In this document: piece after piece, positions 1 through 12,783 of the stretch
Numbering within the stretch: the stretch's first letter is position 1
How the letters are laid out: each line of letters begins with the position of its first letter
DNA from: Agelaius tricolor
Taxonomy: Eukaryota > Chordata > Aves > Passeriformes > Icteridae
Reading direction: 5' to 3'
Assembly (NCBI GenBank): GCA_023055355.1
Contig: JALJCS010000022.1
Coordinates: 14,074,501-14,138,500 of the forward strand
Length of the DNA stretch: 64,000 nt
Program-made: the position numbers and the translations under genes
Notes under the pieces: generated by a model
Database searches by the model: none
What the model saw: only the letters and a program-made list of their open reading frames with translations
What the model was told of the DNA's origin: nothing

Positions 1-706
1 CTGTCACAGCCTGCAGTCAATGCAAGCACAGAGAATGTGTCAGTGACCCCCTGATTCTCTATTAACAAGGAATCAGAATAATGATTATTGGAGTTTCAAA
101 GCCAGACAAAACCTGCTCAGCCAGAGTCCTGTCATTTCATCCCAAGAGCAGTGCCATGGCAAGGGGTACAGCTATTCCCCTAATCCTGCACAAAGGAAGG
201 GCTGGAATTTAGGGAAGGTGGCTTTTCCTGTCTGTATTTTGTTACACAAACCCCACAACAGCTACAAAAATAAGCAATAATTAAACTGCAACCTAATCTA
301 ATATCTTCATTAAAGATAAATTATGAATTACCATATTATGGACACTCATTAAATCCAGAGGGCTGCTAAATCAAATGTACCACCACTCAGAACTGCCTGA
401 CCTAGTGCCCACAGGATTTAATGCCAGACTCCCCTGCCTCCAGCTGGCTGTGCCAGCAGGATCTGGGTCCTGCTGGAGTGGGTGGAGAGGGAGCATAAAT
501 CTAAACTAGGGATGAGATGACTCAGTTGAGACCGTTGGAATGAGGCAGACGATAAAAATACCCCAAAGACGTAAGGCAAATCTCAAAAACACTGCCTTGC
601 TTCTAAACCAGCACGGCTGGGCCATGCTTTCCTACTCACTGCCAAAGCCAGCTCTGCAGGGACACAGGGACAGGGCTGGGTCACTGTGGGGAGCCCAGCA
701 GGGCTC

Positions 707-1369
707 GGATGGGGACCCCAAAGCACTGATGGGCACCCAAAAGCATTGATGGGCACCCCAAATTCACTGATGGACACCCAACAGCACTGATGGGCACCCA
801 ACAGCACTGATGGGGACCCCAATAGCACTGATGGGCACCCAACAGCACTGATGGACACCCCAATAGCATTGATGGGCACCCCAAAAGCACTGATGGGCAC
901 CCCAAATTCACTGATGGACACCCAACAGCACTGATGGGCACCCCAAAGCTCTGATGGACACCCCAAAACACTGATGGACACCCCAAAACACTGATGGACA
1001 CCCCAAAGGCATTGATGGGCACCCCAAAGCACTGATGGGCCCCCAACAGCACTGATGGGCACCCAACAGCACTGATGGACACCCCAAAACACTGATGGGC
1101 ACCCCAAAGCACTGATGGGCACCCCAAATTCACTGATGGACACCCAACAGCACTGATGGGCACCCAACAGCACTGATGGGGACCCCAATAGCACTGATGG
1201 GCACCCAACAGCACTGATGGGGACCCCAATAGCACTGATGGGCACCCAACAGCACTGATGGGCACCCAACAGCATTAATGGGCACCCCAAGAGCATTGAT
1301 GGGCACCCCAAAACACTGATGGGCACCCCAAAGCACTGATGGACACCCCAAAGCACTGATGGGCCCCCA
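707..1369. repeat. 20-bp minisatellite, ~32 copies
   Basis: The core CACTGATGGGCACCCCAA and variants (GGACACC, AACAG, AATAG) repeat with a period of 19-21 bp for about 660 bp. Unit-length differences shift the frame, so several long minus-strand open frames of the type GCPSVLLGAHQC arise. They are repeat translations, not genes. Confidence 0.95.
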
Positions 1370-2832
1370 GCTCTGTGCCAGGGCAGGAAGGAGCTGTGAG
1401 GGCCATCCTGCAGTGGGGCTGCTCCCACAGCACACAGAGGCACTGCCAGGGCTCTTCCCTTTCCACAGCAAACCCCTCCAAGGATGCACATTCATTTCTG
1501 TCAGGCTTCAGTTCTGGAGCAGAATAATCCATCTTTATCTTATTATTTCAAAAAGTAAATTTTCCACAGGAAAGTGGAGCTTTGCCTCTTTCAGAAATAA
1601 GGATTTTCTCTCCATAATTGCCATTAAGTAATGGGCACTCATTTAATTAACGGCTCTCTGTAATTTGACAAGAATCTCTAGAAATAATTTCTCCCTTGGA
1701 TTACCTCTCAGAGAGGTTTTCTGACAAGTTGTAATTGAGAGACTGACCTTTCCTGGGAGTGGGGGAGCTCACAGGGCCCTGTTCAGGAGCTTCAGGACGA
1801 GGGCTGGGGGGTCTGAAGCACAGTCAGGCGTCTCTTACGCCCTCCTGCACAACCCTGGAGTCCCAAAGTATTTTTTTCAGAAAGAATTTCAAACCCTTGC
1901 CTTGACCTGGCCTCGTCCCTGTCAGCGGCCCCATGGAGTGAGGGGAAATAGGAGCTGTTGCCAGAGAGCGTTTGAAGTTCCTGTTTTTGATTAATAATGT
2001 CAAACGTGTGCTGCACATTTCAATGGGGTTTGAGAGACGTGTTCATTGTAAATGATTCCTTGTTAACTAATTATGAAATGCAAAGTCATTGCCAATTTAC
2101 CATTGCCAGACAATGCTACAGCTGCTTTCACACGACACAATAGGCTCAGGCTTTAAGACAGATTCCTCAAAGGCAAGAAGTGATGAGGAGGAAAATCGGG
2201 CCCTTTTCATGATGGCATTGAGGATCCCCACTGTTCTGAACAGAGAACTTACTCAGAGACTGAAATATTGCATTCCTGCTATGATACCTGAAGCTGCTGC
2301 CTCAAAATCACTGAAGACACAGACGTGGCTTTCTCTCTTTTCCTATATTTCTGTTTGCTATGTCCCTCAGCCACCGTGGGTGCCATCTCTGCTCAGCACC
2401 TGCCTGTTCCTCGCGCACAGCACACGGGCCCCAGGGTTGGGCAGATGGTGGGAGCTGCTCCAGCTGACACCAGCTCAGAGCCGAGGCTGCTGCAGGCTCA
2501 CCCTGTGTCTTTAATAACCATATCTCACGGCAGCAGAACATCTTTGTTTACGCCTAACACACCACATGACATTCGGCAGTATACGAGGAAGGAGTGTAAT
2601 TAAATCTCTACTGTAATTGTCAAAACAAACAAGCAGCGTCTATTTTGCTCATTTGCCGATATAGATTGGCAGTGGAAATGGAAGAATGCAGGTGTTGGGG
2701 TGGCCGTGGCTGACAGGAGGAGGCAGGGGCGGTGGGGATGGGTGACCAGGGGTGATGGGCACTGGGAGCAGCTCCGGTGCCTCTGGCACAGCCCGAGCTC
2801 CATGGGGCAGGAAGGGCCCTGGGGCAGAGCCA

Positions 2833-2927
2833 GTGGTGCCACACAGGCAGGGTAAGGAGATCAGAGTGGTGCCACACAGGCAGGGTAAGGAGATCAGAGT
2901 GGTGCCACACAGGATGGCAACGAGATC
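2833..2927. repeat. 33-bp tandem repeat, ~3 copies
   Basis: Three consecutive units start at 2,833, 2,866 and 2,899 with GTGGTGCCACACAGG. The first two are identical and the third diverges in its second half. Confidence 0.9.
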
Positions 2928-4720
2928 AGCCCAACGAGCACCCTGTGCCCCCAGTACCGCGAGCTCTCCTCTCAACTGCTTCTTAATTAACTGCCAGTAA
3001 TTAGTGTCACCCAGCAGCCTCAGCAGAGTGCCTCTCAAAGGCATCTCGCTGCCCTCCAAGCACAGTGGGGTTTAATTAGGAGTGATCTCAGCCAGGCTGT
3101 TGGGTCTGTGTGGCACCATCCCACCTCCCTGGTGCTGGCCACGCTGTGCCAGGGCAGCACTGGGCTCCAGAGGGGGAACCAGAGGAGGATTTGTGTGTGT
3201 CTCCCTCCTTTGTGTGTGTCCCTCCTGGGGCACACTAATCCCCTAACACCACCCAAGGCAACTCCTTCCACCCGGGCTGGACACACACAGAGCTTTGAGG
3301 TGCAGAGGCAGCCTCGGCCCTGCACTGGGTGTCAGAGAGACCAACAGAGGGGATGAGCCTCAAACCACGTGAAGTGATCAGGCTAGAAGCAGCAGAAGCT
3401 CCAACAGCAGAACCAGGGACCATTTTCCCGCTCCCTCTGCCTCTTCCCCAGCTCATGCCCAGCACACCAGCTGCAGGGTGCCTGCCAGGACACCCACACG
3501 CTCCTGGGGCCAGATGTGGGCAGCAGGAGCCCAGTGTGGGGGCACAGCACAGCCTGGGGCTCCCAGCCCAGAGCTGCAGATGCTCCCTGCACAGGAATGG
3601 GCCCTTCCACTCAGCAGTGAGACTGGCACCTGTAACAGCTGCACACCCACGTGCCTGAGAGAGGACTCTGTGAGCCACAGGGACACTCGGCACCAGGGAC
3701 ACACCAACAAGGGCATCACTGCTGGCCTGGGCTGGGACCCCCTGGGCAAACACCTCTGTGCTCAGAGCCAATGAAACAGCAAGAGTTCACCTGCAGGCAG
3801 AGGCGTACCACATCCTGATGGACCAAACACACCCCTGGAAGCACCTGCAGGAAGGGATTGAGGTATGTAGGGCACAGATCTGACAACACTGCACAGCTCC
3901 ACTCGAGCCCAGAGCAACAAACACTGACAGTACAGACCTACTTTGCAGCCAACCTTGTGCTGCATTTGCATCGTGCTGAGACACAAAGGAACTGCAAGTG
4001 GGGCTTCACTGAAAGTTTAAAAACACCCCTGGGGAATGGAGCCCCCACTTGGGTCACGCATGGGAAACCTGATTTTGGGTCTGTCAGAACAGCCCCAGTC
4101 ACACTCCTCACAGCAGATCCTGTGAGAGCACCAGCGTGGGACACACTGGGGGCACCTGAGGGCCAGAAAGGGAACCCGGCTGGACAGGTACATCCGTGGT
4201 ACATCCCCATCCTAAAGAAAAGAATCACTTCTTCTGCAAACGTGTCTGTAACTGTGGCACCACAGCAATGCCCCGTGTTCGGTGCTCACTCCTGGCTCAG
4301 TTACAGATGTGAGCTTTCCCCAGCAGTGAGAAGGCTGTGGCTGGTGGCAGAGAGGAGGCTCTCTGCTCAGACACAGCCCCAGCTCCAGGCAGAACGATGC
4401 CTGTATCCAGCTTTGGCCAAGGAGATTGGCACCATCTGTGTGCCAATGACACCTGAGGGTGGCTTCCCCAGCCCTGGCTGGGGCTGGCAGCTGCCCCTGG
4501 CACACGGCCCTGCTGCTGCCGCCTGTGGCAGGGCCACATCCCCACCCCACTGCAATGCCAGCAGAGCCTTGCTCACCTCCTTGCTCCTTTACAAACCCTG
4601 GCAGTGCTGTGCCCTGCTCCCAGCCCGGGCCAGGCACCAGGGCAGGGTGCAGGCAGGCACACAGGGGTGACCCAGCAGCCTGGGGCACTGAGCAGAGAGA
4701 GCAGCAGAGCCCCAGCCAGC

Positions 4721-4894
4721 TGGGCACAGCCTCCCTGCCCCTCTCCCTGCCTGAGAGCAGCTCCTCTTGCTGCTTTCTTTATGCTCTGTGCCACTGAAGG
4801 GTAAATTTGGGCACAGCCTCCCTGCCCCTCTCCCTGCCTGAGAGCAGCTCCTCTTGCTGCTTTCTTGATGCTCTGTGCCACTGAAGGGTAAATT
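4721..4894. repeat. 87-bp tandem duplication
   Basis: Two head-to-tail copies (4,721-4,807 and 4,808-4,894) start with TGGGCACAGCCTCC and differ by one base (TTTATG versus TTGATG). A duplication this clean is probably recent. Confidence 0.93.
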
Positions 4895-5110
4895 TGGAAA
4901 CAACAGATATTTCTTTATATAGCAGCAGCCGTCCTGTGGAAGGGAGCGCCCCGGGACTGCGGGGAGCAGACTCAGGAGAGCCAGAGGGGAGCAGGGCCTC
5001 GGCTGGGTGTCAGGGCTGCAGCAGCACTGCCAGGCTCAGGGGCACTGGGGACAACCAAGCACACTGCTGACAGGGCCACCAGCACAGCAGGGGCTGCTCC
5101 CGTGGGCAGG

Positions 5111-5890
5111 AGGGGCACACCTGGAGATGGGCTGGGCTGGCTGAGGGGCACACACACCTGGAGCAGGGCTGGGCTGGCTCAGGGACTCACACACCTGGAG
5201 CAGGGCTGGGCTGGCTCAGGGACTCACACACCTGGAGCAGGGCTGGGCTGGCTCAGGGACTCACACACCTGGAGCAGGGCTGGGCTGGCTCAGGGACTCA
5301 CACACCTGGAGATGGGGCTGGGCTGGCTCAGGGACTCACACACCTGGGGCTGGGCTGGCTCAGGGACTCACACACCTGGAGATGGGGCTGGGCTGGCTCA
5401 GGGACTCACACACCTGGAGCAGGGCTGGGCTGGCTCAGGGACTCACACACCTGAGCAGGGCTGGGCTGGCTCAGGGACTCACACACCTGAGCAGGGGCTG
5501 GGCTGGCTCAGGGACTCACACACCTGGAGCAGGGCTGGGCTGGCTCAGGGACTCACACACCTGAGCAGGGGCTGGGCTGGCTCAGGGACTCACACACCTG
5601 GAGCAGGGCTGGGCTGGCTCAGGCACTCACCTGGAGATGGGCTGAGCTGGCTCAGGGACTCACCTGGAGCAGGGCTGGGCTGGCTCAGGCACTCACCTGG
5701 AGATGGGGCTGGGCTGGCTCAGGGACTCACCTGGAGCAGGGCTGGGCTGGCTCAGGGACTCACACACCTGAGCAGGGGCTGGGCTGGCTCAGGGACTCAC
5801 ACACCTGGAGCAGGGGCTGGGCTGGCTCAGGGACTCACACACCTGGAGCAGGGCTGAGCTGGCTCAGGGACTCACCTGAGCAGGAGAGGC
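5111..5890. repeat. 37-bp minisatellite, ~21 copies
   Basis: The period is 37 bp (for example GAGCAGGGCTGGGCTGG at 5,161 and again at 5,198), with shortened units lacking CACA or GGAG. Nearly every unit carries one CACCTG hexamer, an E-box of the class bound by ZEB/Snail proteins. An open frame of about 250 codons on the plus strand (GLGWLRDSHTWSRA repeats) is produced by the array and is not called as a gene. Confidence 0.95.
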
Positions 5891-7398
5891 ACACAGGTGA
5901 AGGAGGGCTGCTCAGGGAAAAGCAGAGCACAGGAGCTGTGCCCAGACTGCAGAGCTGTGCTGGAGCTCCCCGAGGGACAGCCCAGCGTGTCCCCAGTGCC
6001 AGGCTGGGGTGGCACTGGGGACCCTGCCCTCACCCCCCACCAGCCCTTCCCGTTGCCATGGCAATACAGAGAATAACGAGCAGCTCGAGTCATCCTGGAG
6101 ATGCACCAGCTGCTATGGTGAAATCCAATGCACTTTTTCATGCTGTAACCTTACCCCACCCTCCTGCAACAGCACAACTGCATCCTGCAGGGAAGGGAGA
6201 AGGAAAAACAACAGGGCTTTGTACTGAAAGAGCAGGAAACGGCTCACAAGGACACCCAAAGTACACAGACCATGGCTAACTGCAGTACCACAGCACTTGG
6301 GAAGGCCCTGACGCTGTACTTGGAAGACTTAAAACATTAATTAATAGAAAAAAACAGTAATATTAATAATTAAGAACACTTTTCCAAGAAAGAGCCACAT
6401 TAAATCCAGTCACCACAGGTAACTGAAGCCCTCAGACCTGGCAGGTTTCTTCTGTGCACCCAAGGAGAGCCACAAAAGCTGCTCAGGGCAGAGAGGAGAA
6501 GGAGCCACCCACATCTTGTTTGACTTTGTGTTCCAGGCAGCAGCAAACAGCAAGAAGCTTTGTATTGTGACAAAACTGCTGGGCTCACAGCACCAACCAG
6601 TGTGTGATGGATCACACACAAGCATTTTTAACTGAGAACTTAAAAACTGCTGATAACAAGACAGAATTCAGCATTCCTTTTATTTTTTAAATCACACGAC
6701 AGGGTTTAAGAGGTCTGAGACAAACACAGCTCTTTTGGGGAACAACCTACCTCATTCTCTTTTATTCCATCATTTATTTTATGTCTCCTGATCATCACTG
6801 CTTTTCCCAAATCTTTATCCAGAACCACTGCAGTTTCCTACAATATGTAACAGTCCCAGGACAACAACTCTTTGTAACAGAGAGACCAAGAATATTTTCT
6901 ACAATCAGCTGCTTCTGGTTTTCCATCAAAAGAGGCTTTTACTACTTGCCACACCAGCAAATTCATTGTGGGTCATGAAAGACAGTCTTGTTCCTCCTGC
7001 TGGGGCTGGTGACAGCTACCAGAGCACTGGGAAAATACACCAAAAGGTCAGACTGTGCACCAGCCATGTTGCATTTGAGCTGCAAGAGATGCAACAGCAG
7101 AGACATTTCATTTGGAAATGCCCTTTCCTTGTTTTCTAGCACTCCAGCACTGCTGCACACACTGCACTGAAGGATGGTCTCTGCTGCAGCATTTCACACC
7201 GCTGGAGCACCAAAGAGCAAATAAAAAAGAACAGAAAAAAATCTCCTGAAAAAGAGCTGAGCTGGCAGCTAGGCTCGTGTCTTGGCGACTGGATGGATCA
7301 GCACCATGAAAATACAGGAAAATCCAGGGATGTCTGCTTTGGGGCTGTGGTTTGAACATGTGCACGTGGATGACTGCACACCCTCCACCAGCAGCTCC

Positions 7399-7562
7399 TC
7401 CATGGCTCGGAAAGGGGCTCAGGGACTGGCACTGCCCAGGGAGGGTTGGGGTGCCCGTCCCTGCAGGTGGCACCCAGAGCTCTGGGCTGGGGACAGGGTG
7501 GGGATGGGGCACTCCCTGGGCTGGGAGGGCTTTCCCAGCCCCAGAGGCTCTGGGATTCAGTG
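7399..7562 (+). mobile_element. CR1 LINE 3' fragment
   Basis: The stretch resembles the other CR1 tails here: CTGCCCAGGGAGGGTT, then CCTGCAGGTGGCACCC, then CTGGGCTGGGGACAGGG, ending in a degraded GGGATTCAGTG tail. It is a heavily 5'-truncated copy, as is usual for CR1. It lies inside STK32C intron 1, in the orientation opposite to the gene. Confidence 0.6.
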
Positions 7563-8728
7563 TGGAACACCTGCTCCAGAAGGCAGAGTCCCTTCTGAGC
7601 CCGCTCTGGGTGGGGAGGAGCAGCGTGCCCTGAGTGTGTGTGCTGGGAGCTCATTCAGACTTCCCCAGCTGAGGCCGCTTCCCTCACGACAGCCTTGTCA
7701 ACACAGCGATGATGGCTTGAAAACAAACTCTGGATTTCCCTCTCGAGAGCAGCCACTGGTGGGGCGTGCAGCTCCAGGGTGCTATTTCAGGCACACGGTC
7801 CTATCTTTGTCCCAGAGGCTCGTAAGCAGCAGACACGCTCCCAAAATACCTCTGGCTGGAGCAGGGGCTGCGCTGCTCGCAGAGCTGCTGCGGCAGCAGC
7901 GGAGGGGCTGGGCAAGGGCTGCTGCTCTCCCCTGGCCCCCCCTCCTGTCACAAACTCACCAGGGGCTCAGGGGGGACCCCAGGGCAGGTGAGCACCAGCA
8001 GCAGCCCCAGGAGCTGCAGGGCCAAGCCTGGCCAGCACCAACACCGAGGCAGCACCCACGGGGCTTTGGTGTCTCAGGGACCACGGGGGTCCCCACATGC
8101 AGGTCCATCCTCTGCCACTCACTGGGCTGGGCAGGCATTTCCCACAGCTCTGGCAATGGAAGAGGCTCTCTTCAGCAAAGAAGGAAAAGTTAGGAGCAAG
8201 ACAGTGTGAATGAGAGGCTATCACTGCCACGTTCTGGCAGCGACAGTAAATCTGGGGGAAAAAGAACCACAGGAGAGTGTGAATACCTGAAGATATTTTG
8301 CTCGACCCCAGGTGGGAGCAGTGATCCCCTTTGGTGCTCCCTGTCCAACAACGAGCCTGATCTTTCTTCTGGAGGTGTCAGAACAGATTCACTCCATGGG
8401 CAGCCCTCACCTGAGCTCACAGGGACTGGGCTGGCCCGCCTGCACCTGCAGGATGGGTGGCCACAGCCACCCAGGATTCATTTCAGCTCCACCAGAAGAG
8501 AGCAGACCCAAATTCACAGCAGATGTCAAACAGAATTATTCACCAAGTGCAAATCCTCTGGGGAAGGCAGACATCCTCCTCCTGTGATAGCAATTCTCTG
8601 GAGCACAGTGATGTGCTCTCGCTCTGGAGAGAGGGAACATCTGCCAGAGATCACCCACAGGAGGGGATCCAGGCCTGGCATTGCCCCCTGCATGGGCTGG
8701 GCACCATGGGGGCTGCAGGGGACAGGGC

Positions 8729-9083
8729 TGGCCCTTGGCACACCCTGCACAGCTCCTGGGGCCCTTGGCACAGCCCTGCTCACCCTGCACAGCTCCTGGG
8801 GCCCTTGGCACAGCCCTGCTCACCCTGCACAGCTCCTCTGGCCCTTGGCACAGCCCCTGCTCACCCTGCACAGCTCCTCTGGCCCTTGGCACAGCCCTGT
8901 TCACCCTGCACAGCTCCTCTGGCCCTTGGCACAGCCCTGCTCACCCTGCACAGCTCCTCTGGCCCTTGGCACAGCCCTGCTCACCCTGCACAGCTCCTGG
9001 GGCCCTTGGCACAGCCCTGCTCACCCTGCACAGCTCCTGGGGCCCTTGGCACAGCCCTGCTCACCCTGCACAGCTCCTCTGGC
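8729..9083. repeat. 40-bp minisatellite, ~9 copies
   Basis: A 40-bp unit built from CTGCTCACCCTGCACAGCTC followed by CTGGGGCCCTTGG or CTCTGGCCCTTGG repeats about nine times with few changes. One unit has an extra C that shifts the frame. Confidence 0.95.
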
Positions 9084-9860
9084 CATGCTGCTGGCACAGA
9101 TGGGGCTGTGTCAGCTCAGCATCCCAGCACTGAGCCCTGGGCACCAGGGCACCCATCTGCCCAGTGCCCACTGCCCTGGGACACCCTCAGAGCAAACCCC
9201 AGGGGATGACCCTGGGCAGGCTCAGCAAGGGAGCAGGAGCAGGGCTGGCAGTGGAAAAACCCCACTGAGCACAGAGCAGGAGGAGCAGAGGGGCCTCTGG
9301 AGAGCAGAGGGGGAGGCAGGGCTGCCTTTGGAGATGCCACGCTCAGAGCATGGAAAAATCCAAAGCAAGGCCAGAAGAAGCACTAGCTAAAGTGATTTCC
9401 CAAGTAGTGCTGAGGGGCAACACAGACTGAACTGTTTGTTGATATTACTCAGCCTTTCGATAAACAGAGGCAATTTGTTCTAGTTAAAAGAAACCTGCTA
9501 TTTTTTAAATAAATCCACAGATTGATCTTTACATCAGAAAGCCATGTAGAGAAACACACAACAGGCTGGAAGCATTCATTAATCAATCCCTAAGTTTGCC
9601 TCGCTGCAGCTGTGCTTGTTTTGACACCTGCTTGCGATGCTGCTGCTGTGGCATTTCACATGGAATAAAACCCACGGAGCAGAGCAGCAGCCCCTGGCCC
9701 TGCACTCACCCACTCTGTACCAGGGTGGCCACAGAGCTCCTGGGCTGTCCCTGCTCTCAGAGCACTCCCGAGGGATCACAGCAAAGCCCCGTGCTGGAGC
9801 TGGAGCTGGAGCTGGAGCAGAGCTGGCAGCTCCTGCAGCTGCCCCATGGCCCTGCACTCT

Positions 9861-10192
9861 GGGCAGCTCAGAGCTCACAGCCCCATCCTGCACCCCACAG
9901 TGTTCCCCAGCCCTGGTGCTGGTTACAGGAGCAGCACTGCAGGCAGCTCAGAGCTCACAGCCCCATCCTGCACCCTACCAGTGCTCCCCAGCCCTGGTGC
10001 TGGTTACAGGAGCAGCACTGCAGGCAGCTCAGAGCTCACAGCCCCATCCTGCACCCCCCAGCTCTCCCAAACCCTGGTGCTGGTTCCAGGAGCAGCACTG
10101 CAGGCAGCTCAGGGCTCTGTGCTGGGCTCACAGCCCCATCCTGCACCCCCCAGCTCTCCCCAGCCCTGGTGCTGGTTACAGGAGCAGCAGGG
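9861..10192. repeat. 80-bp tandem repeat, ~4 copies
   Basis: Units begin near 9,861, 9,941, 10,022 and 10,102 with GGCAGCTCAGAGCTCACAG and include AGCCCTGGTGCTGGTTACAG. The fourth unit carries a short insertion (TCTGTGCTGGGC). Confidence 0.93.
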
Positions 10193-10437
10193 CATGGCAG
10201 GAACCCCAGCGTGTCACAGCCAGGCTCAGAGGCTCCCCAGGCAGCAGGCTCTGACAGAGGGGCTGCCAGCAGGGCTGCCAGGGACACACAGCCAGCGCTG
10301 CCAGGAGAGGGGACTGCTTCAGCCTGTCCTGCCAAGCCTCTTCTGGGCTGGAAGAGCCACTAATCCATGCCAGTTCAAAGTTCTGAGCAAACCTAGAATC
10401 AGGCTTGAATATGAAATCATAGGCCTGTTTGCATGTG

Positions 10438-10452
10438 CATGAATTATTCATG
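10438..10452. promoter_or_regulatory. Palindromic POU-like site
   Basis: CATGAATTATTCATG is a perfect odd-length palindrome in an AT-rich single-copy stretch of STK32C intron 1. It contains ATGAAT-T-ATTCAT, which resembles palindromic sites bound by POU-domain dimers. The sequence shows only the motif; binding is inference. Confidence 0.3.
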
Positions 10453-10738
10453 TGCTTACCATATGCAGCATTGAGCCTTTAGAGCGCAAATTATTGGGGA
10501 CCAAGCTTTGGCCCTATTTTCTGTGAAGCATAAAGCACGTTTTCCAACAGTGCAAACAATCCAAACATAATGTGTATCATTTTCTGTGTTCCCTGCTGGC
10601 TGGTTTTGCCTGCCAGTTCCCATTAAGACTGGAACCAGTGCACAAAAAGCCAAGGTGCAATGCATGGCTCTCCCATGGACCCTGTGTCACTTGTTTCACA
10701 GGGCTGTCTAACATGCCACATCTCCCACACAGGAGGCG

Positions 10739-11310
10739 GCCTATATCCCATATCCTATATCCCATATCCCATATCCTACATCCCATATCCTATATCCCAT
10801 ATCCTATATCCCATATCCCATATCCTATATCTCATATCCCATATCCTATATCCCATATCCTATATCCCATATCCTATATCCCATATCCTACATCCCATAT
10901 CCTATATCCCATATCCTATATCCCACATCCCATATCCTATATCACATATCCTACATCCCATATCCTATATCCCATATCCTATATCCCATATCCCATATCC
11001 TATATCCCATATCCTACATCCCATATCCTATATCCTATATCCCACATCCCATATCATATATCCTACATCCCATATCCTATATCCCATATCCCATATCCTA
11101 CATCCCACATCCCATATCATATATCCTACATCCCATATCCTACATCCCATATCCTACATCCCATATCCCACATCCCATATCATATATCCTACATCCCATA
11201 TCCTACATCCCATATCCTATATCCTATATCCCATATCCCATATCCTACATCCCACATCCCATATCCCATATCCCATATCCCATATCCCCTATCCCACACC
11301 CCATATCCCT
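10739..11310. repeat. 7-bp satellite (ATATCCC/ATATCCT), ~80 copies
   Basis: A heptamer CATATCC with CCC/CCT and TATAT/CATAT variants runs for about 570 bp. In places CACATCC or TCATATATCC variants recur in blocks, so groups of units were amplified together. The minus strand reads GGGATAT and GGGATGT repeats. The ISYIPYPISHI-type open frames on the plus strand are repeat translations. Confidence 0.97.
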
Positions 11311-12710
11311 CGGGCAGTGAAACACCGAGCGTGTGGGTGCACTGGTGTCCAGCCAGCAGCAGGGCCCAGAGCAGATTCACCCTCAGCCAGAAATGTTTCT
11401 CCCAGTGCTCACGGAGCTCTGCCTGCTCAGAGCAGGACCTGAGCTTTAGCCCAAGGCTGCCCAGCTCACAACCCCCAAACCTTTCTGACCTTTGTCAGAC
11501 ACCAGAATTAAGAACACAGGAATTCTGCAAGGAACCAGCGTGTGCCTTCTGCTGACTGCCCCACCCACACACCAATGCTGTTCTCTGCTGCCTCAGCTCC
11601 TGGGTTCCCAAACACTCCAACAGGTTTTTCCCAATCTAAGTTTCTTCCCCAGTTTCTACCAAGTTTCCCTGTTCCTTGGGGTTTTTTTCCCACCCTGGAT
11701 ATCTGAAATACTCATATGATCGCCTTTTATTGCCACCACGTGATCCCTTTAGACCCCAGGACACAAATCACACCCCAGTATTTTCAGCAGTGATGGCAAA
11801 TTGTGTGAGTTGTGCATTTTCTCTGCCGGAGGGTAGGAGGGGGTTATGGTCAGGAGAAATAATGGAAAGGAGAAAGAACTCTTTTTTCCTGAGCAAAGGC
11901 AGCTGAGGCAGGAATGGAGACCCAAGGAAACACAGCAGAGCCTGCAGTGCTCCCACAGTCTGACTCCTGCCCTCCCCACTCTGCTTCAGAGCCACTCTGG
12001 GGTGTCCTCAGGGCTCCAGTGCACACATTATCCATGGAAATACAAAATGTCACTGGTGCCTTTGGACAGCTCAGCTGCAACCCAGTGCAAATTTGGGCAG
12101 TAGGGAACCTCTGTGCTGGGACAGCCCTTTGCAGGCTACCCTGAAAGTCCTCAGGCATCACCAGCCTTCGGAGCCCGCCAGCTCTCTGCTGGAGCCACCA
12201 GAAGCAAGGAAAGGTATTTTCTGCACTAACAGACAAAATTGATCAGCTTCCAGAAACATCAACAAAGCTCTAAAGACATTACATTGCAGTTTAATTTCAT
12301 TTCATTTCATTACACAGCAGGGCTAACCATGGGCCTGTAAGGATTCATAGGCACAGGCAAACCAGCAAGCCACGTAACTCTGAACATCATTCAGTGCCTG
12401 CATGTCCTCAGCACTCCCAGGTACTGGGGGAGCCCTGAGCAGCACCTGAGATGTAAATGAAGACATCAGCACTGGCACAGTGGCACACTGTCACACCTCA
12501 TTGCCTGGCAGTGCTCGCACACGGCTGTTCCCACATTTCCCAGGCACTTCTAATTTTCCATAACTGTCACAGAGAGCAATTTAATTCCTGAGGAACAGTG
12601 GCAGAGGGAAAGAGGACACTGACATCTCTCCTCTTGTGCAGAGAAGCTGAACCGCTCTCAGTTCAGGACAGAAGCACCAAGCCAGGCCCTGCAAGCACGG
12701 ATCCCCTTGC

Positions 12711-12783
12711 TGGCACAGCCCTGTGCAGGTGCTGGCACAGCCCTGTGCAGGTGCTGGCACACACCCGTGCAGGTGCTGGCACC
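12711..12783. repeat. 22-bp tandem repeat, ~3 copies
   Basis: CTGGCACAGCCCTGTGCAGG recurs with a 22-bp period. The third unit is altered (ACACCCGTGCAGG). Confidence 0.85.

Noticed and set aside
583..1532. Minus-strand frames of 194-302 codons
   Set aside because: Translations of the 20-bp minisatellite.
10572..11555. Plus-strand frame of 327 codons (ISYIPYP repeats)
   Set aside because: Translation of the heptamer satellite; both alternate frames are also open.
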